Shown here one piece after another: positions 6,223-9,998 of a stretch of 9,998 nucleotides of DNA. The position numbers and the translations under genes were made by a program. The DNA is from Gammaproteobacteria bacterium (GTDB lineage: Bacteria > Pseudomonadota > Gammaproteobacteria > SZUA-21). Numbering within the stretch: the first letter of the stretch is position 1; the number at the start of each line of letters is the position of its first letter. The stretch spans positions 1 to 9,998 of the forward strand of contig QIKQ01000118.1 of assembly GCA_003233075.1 (NCBI GenBank), in the 5' to 3' direction. The notes under the pieces are model-generated. The model saw only the letters and a list, made by a program, of their open reading frames with translations. It made no database searches and was not told the DNA's origin.

Positions 6223-6316
6223 AAGTAACTACGGTAAGAAATAATTACCGTCGCATTATTGATGAATTGCCTTACTGTACACCGCAAAAAGCGTACAGTT
6301 ACGCCGTATGTTAGTC
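6223..6316 (-). other. attC recombination site (94 bp)
   Basis: Left end AAGTAACTACGGTAA and right end TTACGCCGTATGTTAGTC pair as TAAC-TACGG..TAA with TAACATACGG..TAA, with an extrahelical base, as in attC. The boxes are GTAAC and GTTAG. An inner pair TTACTGTACACCGC/GCGTACAGTTA forms a second stem. The TAA of the adjoining cassette gene (6311-6313) lies in the right box. Confidence 0.8.
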
Positions 6317-6760
6317 GCTTTTCAGCCTTGCTCTAAGATCATTCACTGTACCATAGATATCTCCATTATCACTAATGACTAGGGTAGTACCTTGGATCGG
6401 TATCGGTATTTGATCTAAACCTGTCACAAGCTGTTGGATCTTTTTTTTATCAGCAGATAACGCTTCTTCACGACAATACACTACGATTAATTGCGGCCCA
6501 TAATTACTTGCAACTCTCCCCCTCAGAAATCCGCCATAGTCAGGCTCATCGTTTAGTATATACCTGTGCCCCTTAGGTGTATTTAACTTGTGAGAGTCTT
6601 TCGCGTCATATAATGAACCATCTGGATATATCCAAAAAACATAATCCGGCGCCAAATGTGTAAAATTTTTTACAGCTTTTCTTCTACCACGATATTTCTC
6701 AGCCAAAAAAGGAAATAGATTCGCAGCTGATTCTCTCGATATGGATCCGACTGTTATCAT
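6311..6760 (-). CDS. Hypothetical protein (149 aa), cassette gene
   Basis: A soluble 149-residue protein of unknown family. The N-terminus MITVGSISRESAANLFPFLA is followed by a basic stretch (KYRGRRKAVKN), then YVFWIYPDGSLYDAKDSHKL, HRYILNDEPDYGGFLRGRVA, a hydrophobic strand LIVVYCREEAL and a C-terminal VISDNGDIYGTVNDL. The repeated xIYPDGSLYDA and VISDNGDIYGT stretches look like two beta-hairpins of the same kind. There is no signal peptide or membrane helix. It is a textbook cassette gene: alone, with its stop inside the attC at 6223-6316. The ribosome binding site is weak. I cannot assign a function. Confidence 0.7.
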   Translation of the reverse strand: MITVGSISRESAANLFPFLAEKYRGRRKAVKNFTHLAPDYVFWIYPDGSLYDAKDSHKLNTPKGHRYILNDEPDYGGFLRGRVASNYGPQLIVVYCREEALSADKKKIQQLVTGLDQIPIPIQGTTLVISDNGDIYGTVNDLRARLKSD

Positions 6761-6784
6761 TCTAAAGTGATAATAGTTAAACTA

Positions 6785-6811
6785 GGAGACTACGCACGTA
6801 GCGCGGTCTCC
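6785..6811. repeat. Stem-loop between two cassette genes
   Basis: GGAGAC and GTCTCC form the outer stem, and TACGCACGTA inside forms a second short stem. No T-run follows on either strand, so it is not a typical intrinsic terminator. It lies just upstream of the 149-aa gene at 6311-6760 and could be part of a worn attC or an operator. Confidence 0.35.
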
Positions 6812-6874
6812 GGTGAGCGAGGCAAACGAAATTCAAAATATTTTTATGTTTGCTTTTCATTTCTTTTTTGAGCA

Positions 6875-6941
6875 ATTATAGCGGCATACCATGATAAGAG
6901 GACACATTTTCGCACAAACAAAACTAGTGCCGCTTTAGCCA
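6875..6941 (-). other. attC-like inverted repeat, degenerate
   Basis: TATAGCGGCA and TGCCGCTTTA (6877-6886 with 6928-6937) are inverted copies separated by 41 nt. The size and position, just after the alpha/beta-barrel gene, fit an attC, but the outer boxes lack the AAC/GTT core. No other site separates the two flanking genes. Confidence 0.3.
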
Positions 6942-6964
6942 GTCCACTGGAGCTTTTTAGGCCT

Positions 6965-7309
6965 TTATTTGATCCTTGACCAAAAAGACATATTTACAGA
7001 TTCTGGATCAATGAATTCAAGATATTTCAACGTAAATTCATTATTCATCCATTTTCCGCATATTTCTTCAGCCTTTTCCTTTGTACTAGCAAAGGTCAAA
7101 TCAACATAGAGTCCACCTTCACCTTTTAAGACCGTATGTCCTAGAAAACCATCTTCTTTAGATAAAAATTTCTGATCAGCAATCTTTGCAGATTTTAGCA
7201 TCTCAGACTCTGATACACCTTTTTTTAGTTTAAATATACCAAACTCTATTCCAGAAAAGCCGGCAACTCCCTTCAGCAATTCTAAATTCATAATATCGTT
7301 ACTTGACAT
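6965..7309 (-). CDS. Dimeric alpha/beta-barrel (ABM-like) protein
   Basis: A 114-residue protein with the ferredoxin-like dimeric barrel pattern: a strand IEFGIFKLKKGVSESEML (residues 21-38), a helix, then FLSKEDGFLGHTVLKGEGG, the strand LYVDLTFAS, the helix TKEKAEEICGKWMNN and ESVNMSFWSRI at the end. The phrase F-x-xF-LKxGVSE with PGFL/DGFL and DPESV is typical of short ABM-related proteins of unknown substrate. A GAGG-type ribosome binding site precedes the ATG, and a perfect TATAAT with a nearby palindrome lies upstream, so this cassette may carry its own promoter. The first ten residues (MSSNDIMNLE) may not be part of the fold. Family fold is fairly sure; function is not known. Confidence 0.75.
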   Translation of the reverse strand: MSSNDIMNLELLKGVAGFSGIEFGIFKLKKGVSESEMLKSAKIADQKFLSKEDGFLGHTVLKGEGGLYVDLTFASTKEKAEEICGKWMNNEFTLKYLEFIDPESVNMSFWSRIK

Positions 7310-7340
7310 ACCCTACCTCATATTTTTGGATTGAGTGCTA

Positions 7341-7378
7341 ATTATAAGTCTGCACTACTGACAACGTACTGTCAGTAG
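7341..7378 (-). promoter_or_regulatory. Possible cassette-borne promoter with palindromic operator
   Basis: A perfect TATAAT (minus strand, 7341-7346) lies about 30 nt upstream of the start codon at 7309. Just upstream is CTACTGACA/TGTCAGTAG (7355-7363 with 7370-7378), a perfect 9-bp inverted repeat with a 6-nt centre that covers the expected -35 region. No good TTGACA sits at 17 nt spacing (TTGTCA is only 12 nt away), so the promoter would be weak or activator-dependent. The palindrome looks like a regulator site. Confidence 0.4.
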
Positions 7379-7447
7379 ACATTAATATTTCTCAACTACG
7401 GCAAGTATAAATTTTACTGATAGTAGCGATCCGTTCTCATATATGAT

Positions 7448-7545
7448 TCTTAGCGGTTAAGCTCAGGTATAACTTGTTGCCAGCGCGGGTTTTGCGCAGC
7501 ATATCGCATGACGGTAGAGGCGTCGCTTGCAGCGTATTGTTATGT
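7448..7545 (-). other. attC recombination site (98-bp family)
   Basis: A member of a three-copy family with the shared inner segment GCATATCGCATGACGGTAGA followed by GGCGTC. The right box is GTTATGT, with the TAA stop of the neighbouring gene inside it (7540-7542). The left box is worn (TCTTAGC, so the core reads GCT on the minus strand instead of GTT). The arms pair imperfectly around AAGCTCAG and CTTGCAGCG. Confidence 0.85.
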
Positions 7546-8001
7546 ATCATACTCACCATCCCATGGGCTAAAAAACTCTAAGTCATTTGGTAATAAAACT
7601 ATTTTCTCGATTCCTTCTTTGCGTTCTGAGCCGTCTACTAAGCCAAATATAAATCCATCAATCTCAGTAGAAAATAATGATATTTTTATATCCTCAAATG
7701 ACACATTTTCTAGAGACGAAACCATCTTATTTCGTTTTACTCTTGCCTTATCTACAACATCATCTTCTCCATCGCATGTACGCCCAGCGAATACCGCTTT
7801 CGATTCAATGTGTTTTCCATCACTATTGAACGTGTGAAGTATCGCATACCATTTCTTGTGATTAGTCCAATCTTTTGGAAGAGGCTCAGGCAATGTAGCC
7901 CCTATTAGAGCCATAAACTGATTTTCTCCAGAATATTTTCCGATGTAGTGAGTATAATATTCTTCTTCTCTATTAATTTTAATTTTTGTTGGTACAGCCA
8001 T
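7540..8001 (-). CDS. Hypothetical protein (153 aa), cassette gene
   Basis: A soluble 153-residue protein that begins MAVPTKIKINREEEYYTHYI and shows IGATLPEPLPKDW, then WYAILHTFNSDGKHIESKAVFAG, a helix VVDKARVKRNKMVSSL, then DIKISLFSTEIDGFIFGLVD and a C-terminal LLPNDLEFFSPWDGEYDT. The alternating strands and one helix suggest a compact alpha/beta fold. There is no signal peptide or metal motif. A good AGGAAG ribosome binding site lies 5 nt before the ATG. It is flanked by two clear attC sites (8016-8106 upstream, 7448-7545 downstream), and the stop lies in the latter. I recall no characterised relative; the intact frame suggests it is under selection. Confidence 0.75.
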   Translation of the reverse strand: MAVPTKIKINREEEYYTHYIGKYSGENQFMALIGATLPEPLPKDWTNHKKWYAILHTFNSDGKHIESKAVFAGRTCDGEDDVVDKARVKRNKMVSSLENVSFEDIKISLFSTEIDGFIFGLVDGSERKEGIEKIVLLPNDLEFFSPWDGEYDT

Positions 8002-8015
8002 AATCTTCCTTTAAT

Positions 8016-8106
8016 ACATAACATTTGAATTAAACGGCGCCACGCTTCATGCGGCGTCCGAGCAGGGCAGCTTTCTTGCCCTGTGGTTTTAAATGACTTG
8101 TTATAC
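8016..8106 (-). other. attC recombination site (91 bp)
   Basis: The boxes ACATAAC and GTTATAC are intact. The arms ATAACATTTGAATTAAA and, on the other strand, ATAACAAGTCATTTAAA pair well, and GGGCAGCTTTCTTGCCC makes an inner hairpin. Its inner sequence differs from the 98-bp family, so this cassette probably came from another source. The TAA ending the decayed gene upstream is inside the right box. Confidence 0.85.
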
Positions 8107-8531
8107 CTCAGCGACATTAATGGCGTGTTGAGTTAGTTTTTTATCGAAGCCGATGTACGATGTTTTACTTTACAACAAAAGACCTGAAACGTTATCTATT
8201 TTTAGTGTATTTTGAAGGCTTCTAGGACGTCAATTCCCACATAGCCGTCTTGCAAGGAAGGGTGGTTTTCTGATGTAGCCACAGATACAAAACTCTAATC
8301 ATTTGGACCGATAATTTTACGAGTTTTAATTTGGCTATTTTTGTCGGTTAATATTTCCTGAGCCTCAGTAGAACCATGGGGTAGAGACTCAGGAACTATA
8401 GGCATATACAATTGTGTATTAGGCAGGGATTTATATAAGGCTATATAGTCCTTATCTTGCTGACTTTCTGCTATATCAAAGACTATTTGATCAATATCTC
8501 GATGGTCTTTAGTTTTCTTTTCCCAAAACAC
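8101..8531 (-). pseudogene. Decayed SseB-like protein gene
   Basis: From GTG at 8529-8531, with a GGAG site eight nt upstream, the frame reads through FDIAESQQDKDYIALYKSLP and TQLYMPIVPESLP to a TAG at 8295-8297, and resumes in the same frame as SFVSVATSENHPSLQDGYVG then IDVLEAF. It stops at TAA 8202-8204. A one-base shift near 8205-8211 continues as TLKIDNVSGLLL, a TAA at 8170-8172, then SKTSYIGFDKKLTQHAI and a final TAA at 8101-8103 inside the attC. Spliced together this is about 143 codons. The order helix, LYMP strand, VSVATSEEHPSL-like strand, GLLLxS strand and GFDK resembles the SseB N-terminal domain. The gene has at least three lesions, and only the first 78 residues can be made directly. 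Confidence 0.65.
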
Positions 8532-8549
8532 TATACGATCTCCATAAAG

Positions 8550-8647
8550 GTATAACGGTTAAGCTCAGATCCGACTCGCAGTCGGCGCGGGGTTTGCTCA
8601 GCATATCGCATGACGGTAGAGGCGTCACTTGCGGCGAATTATTATGT
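8550..8647 (-). other. attC recombination site (98-bp family)
   Basis: It shares GCATATCGCATGACGGTAGA plus GGCGTC with the sites at 7448 and 9403. The left box GTATAAC is intact. The right end reads ATTATG where the other two copies have GTTATG or GTTAGC, a single-base change in the core. The TAA of the zinc-finger gene (8642-8644) lies in the right box. Confidence 0.88.
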
Positions 8648-9007
8648 TTCTATATCGGTTTTTAATTTTCTAAATAAAATTATATTGTAAACTAATAAAA
8701 CAAGCCAAAAAACTATGCACAGTGCTCCGAATGCCAATAGAAACTTAGATTCCTTAATACCAAACCAGATAAATAAAACACCAATTAACAATAAATAGAG
8801 ATTGCTTATAAATACTGATTTTGAACTTGTAGAATATGACTTAGCATTATTCAATATCAGATTATTAATATTCGCAACTTCAGCTTCATGCATTCCTTTA
8901 CAAGCTAATCCGTGACCAAGATCAGTGACACATTCTTTACAGAGACCTTTGTAGCAATGTTTACATTGCCCTATAGCATCTGATTCATTGTGTTTAAAAC
9001 ATTTCAT
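8642..9007 (-). CDS. B-box zinc-finger membrane protein
   Basis: I chose the ATG at 9005-9007 because an AGGA ribosome binding site lies 6 nt before it. An earlier in-frame ATG at 9025 sits inside the attC box and would add MFLGIM. The N-terminus is a B-box-like zinc finger: MKCFKHNESDAIGQCKHCYK, then GLCKECVTDLGHGLACKG with MHE following, giving C-x2-H, C-x2-C and C-x2-C pairs and a final Cys/His. Two membrane helices follow (NLYLLLIGVLFIWFGI and FLLAFGALCIVFWLVLLVYN) and a basic tail. Bacterial B-box proteins with two C-terminal helices are widespread, but their role is not established. About 121 residues. It is a single-gene cassette between attC sites 9022-9084 and 8550-8647. Confidence 0.82.
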   Translation of the reverse strand: MKCFKHNESDAIGQCKHCYKGLCKECVTDLGHGLACKGMHEAEVANINNLILNNAKSYSTSSKSVFISNLYLLLIGVLFIWFGIKESKFLLAFGALCIVFWLVLLVYNIILFRKLKTDIET

Positions 9008-9021
9008 CATAATTCCTAGAA

Positions 9022-9084
9022 ACATAACGTTTTAAATACCCGGCGCGCGGGTTATCGGAGTAAATTTTTACCGCATTGTTATGC
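9022..9084 (-). other. attC recombination site (63 bp, short type)
   Basis: Boxes ACATAAC and GTTATGC are intact, with the arms AACGTTTTAAATAC and CCGCATTGTT joined through an inner CCCGGCGCGCGGG stem. It is the shortest attC in the window. The TAA of the ABM-like gene (9079-9081) lies in the right box. Confidence 0.8.
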
Positions 9085-9378
9085 GCTTTCATCTTTAATA
9101 TAGTGGTGTAACCAACAATCATCCACAAATTTTTCCATACCATCAGGTATTAGTGCTGCTTCCCAATTTTCACCTACAAAATTTTGTAGCGATTCTAAAT
9201 CTTTCCAGTAACTTATCATCACATATTCTAAACTTTTATCTGTAAGTGGCTTTCCGGTTGAGAGTGATTCAAACCCTTTTTGTGATTTAACTAATGGAAT
9301 TGATACTTCTTTATATGCTTTTTCAAATTCATCCGCACAGTTTTTATGAACTTTAACTCGAAATATTCTTGTTATCAT
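9079..9378 (-). CDS. Antibiotic biosynthesis monooxygenase (ABM) domain protein
   Basis: A 99-residue single-domain ABM protein of normal length. It begins with the strand MITRIFRVKVHKNCADEFEK, then VSIPLVKSQKGFESLSTGKP, the strand LEYVMISYWKDLESLQNF, the phrase GENWEAALIPDGMEKFVDDC and WLHHY at the end. Strand, helix, strand, EYVMISYW, and the final HHY are the usual layout of the dimeric ferredoxin-like barrel. Members oxidise aromatic polyketides or degrade heme; the substrate cannot be read here. No Shine-Dalgarno is visible before the ATG. It is a single-gene cassette between attC 9403-9501 (upstream) and 9022-9084 (downstream), with its stop inside the latter. Confidence 0.87.
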   Translation of the reverse strand: MITRIFRVKVHKNCADEFEKAYKEVSIPLVKSQKGFESLSTGKPLTDKSLEYVMISYWKDLESLQNFVGENWEAALIPDGMEKFVDDCWLHHYIKDESA

Positions 9379-9402
9379 TTAAATACTATTTATTTTTTGA
9401 AC

Positions 9403-9501
9403 GTATAACACTTAAGCTCAGGTCCGACCCAAAGCTAGCGTGGGTTTTGCATAGCATATCGCGTGACGGTAGAGGCGTCATCTTGCAGCGTATTGTTAGC
9501 G
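9403..9501 (-). other. attC recombination site (98-bp family, best copy)
   Basis: Both boxes are intact (GTATAAC left, GTTAGCG right). The arms ATAACACTTAAGCTCAGGTC and, on the other strand, ATAACAATACGCTGCAAG pair imperfectly with extra bases on one side, as in attC. The inner segment is shared with the sites at 7448 and 8550. Confidence 0.88.
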
Positions 9502-9505
9502 GCGC

Positions 9506-9874
9506 TCATTTTCCAAATATCCTACCCCTTGCCTTAGTCACCTCAAGCGGAAGATCAGGGTTTGGGAACCGAGTCCAATCCGAATAGCTCTCCCCATCAT
9601 CTCCGACAACTTGGGCTTCAAAGACCTGCGCAATTTATATAAGCTTCTTTAAAGTATATTTATCAGAATTCTTAGTCTATACCTCATCTCTCCACCACCA
9701 TAAAGGCATAGGTTCAATTGGATGAGTTACATACAAAAAATCATAATCTTCGTTTTCAGGGTCCTTATCGATTTCCTTGTCTTCGGAAACATAACTCAAC
9801 TACTCGTTAAATGAAATTACTGGCCCTTCTTCAGCCCAATAATCTTTTCGAATAATGTGAAGATAATACCCCAT
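9506..9874 (-). pseudogene. Hypothetical cassette gene with three in-frame stops
   Basis: From ATG at 9872-9874, with GTGAG six nt upstream, the frame stays open in spirit for 123 codons to TGA 9506-9508 but has TAG at 9800-9802, TAG at 9677-9679 and TAA at 9635-9637. The pieces are MGYYLHIIRKDYWAEEGPVI, then FNE[stop]LSYVSEDKEIDKD, DYDFLYVTHPIEPMPLWWWR, TKNSDKYTLKKLI[stop]IAQ and VFEAQVVGDDGESYSDWTRF. FNE-W-LSYV is the likely original at the first stop (TGG to TAG). All parts read as one soluble acidic protein, without frameshifts. The family is not known to me, although the WWW and GDDGE parts should make it easy to find relatives. Flanked by attC sites 9403-9501 and 9936-. Confidence 0.7.
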
Positions 9875-9935
9875 AGCTATCTCACTTTCTAAAACTGCAG
9901 CTAGTACCAAAAAAAAAACATAATAGTATTCGCGC

Positions 9936-9998
9936 CGCTAACGTAATATATACCCCTCTAGTGGCGTATATTTAATTCAAGATGACACTAGTTTACTA
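9936..9998 (-). other. attC recombination site, partial (cut by right edge)
   Basis: It begins with the box CGCTAAC followed by GTAATATATAC and its partial inverted partner GCGTATAT. On the minus strand this is the crossover box GTTAGCG, so the cassette to its left starts here. The rest of the site lies beyond the window. Confidence 0.6.

Noticed and set aside
7508..7837. Plus-strand frame of 109 codons
   Set aside because: It is antisense to the intact cassette gene 7540-8001 and begins inside an attC site.
7448..9501. The three 98-bp repeats as a CRISPR array or REP elements
   Set aside because: Spacing is one gene per repeat, the copies have inverted-repeat arms with GTT/AAC ends, and stop codons lie inside them; this is the attC pattern.
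9369..9587. Plus-strand frame of 72 codons
   Set aside because: It runs through the attC at 9403-9501 and the end of a decayed gene; its content is attC repeat sequence.
3558..9874. A variant genetic code with TAG or TAA as sense codons
   Set aside because: Intact genes here end in TAA, TGA and in one case TAG (MOSC), and two broken genes also carry frameshifts, so simple decay is enough.

Overview
The window is a run of small, mostly single-gene units, all on the minus strand, from an A+T-rich genome. The content (an add-type deaminase, SUFU-like and GyrI-like proteins, short dimeric-barrel proteins) and the integron-style layout suggest a gammaproteobacterium, possibly marine, carrying a sedentary chromosomal integron. 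The host is an inference; no marker gene fixes it.

Right part (about 6220-9998): an integron cassette array. Short minus-strand genes are each followed by an imperfect inverted repeat of 63-99 bp whose outer ends read RYYYAAC/GTTRRRY-like, that is, attC sites. Three of them (7448-7545, 8550-8647, 9403-9501) belong to one 98-99 bp family. Three others (6223-6316, 8016-8106, 9022-9084) differ in their inner sequence, and a seventh begins at 9936 and runs off the edge. In five cassettes the stop codon lies inside the R'' end of the attC. Cargo, from right to left: a decayed W-rich hypothetical gene, an ABM-like monooxygenase, a B-box zinc-finger membrane protein, a decayed SseB-like gene, a hypothetical 153-aa protein, a dimeric alpha/beta-barrel protein and a hypothetical 149-aa protein.

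Middle part (about 3550-6220): a class I methyltransferase, an 83-aa membrane protein, a 150-aa hypothetical, a four-helix membrane protein and a broken suppressor-of-fused fragment. The sites between them are only degenerate attC-like repeats (4263-4375, 4826-4908, weak at 5327-5444). I read this as the older, locked end of the array. Cassettes enter next to attI, so the integrase should lie to the right of this window.

Left part (1-3520): adenosine/adenine deaminase with an unusual N-terminal insertion, a 141-bp MITE-like element abutting its stop codon, a GNAT acetyltransferase overlapping a small secreted protein, then a tightly packed group: 50-aa gene, frameshifted GyrI-like effector-binding gene, MOSC protein (ATGA overlap) and the start of an ABM-like gene. 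I see no attC between these genes.

Four of about 19 genes are broken (582-1021, 3558-3770, 8101-8531, 9506-9874), mostly by in-frame stops with the rest of the frame intact. This fits weak expression and selection deep in a cassette array. I do not see a complete new multi-gene system. The most useful leads are the uncharacterised cassette proteins, the graded decay of attC sites, and the hidden pseudogenes.
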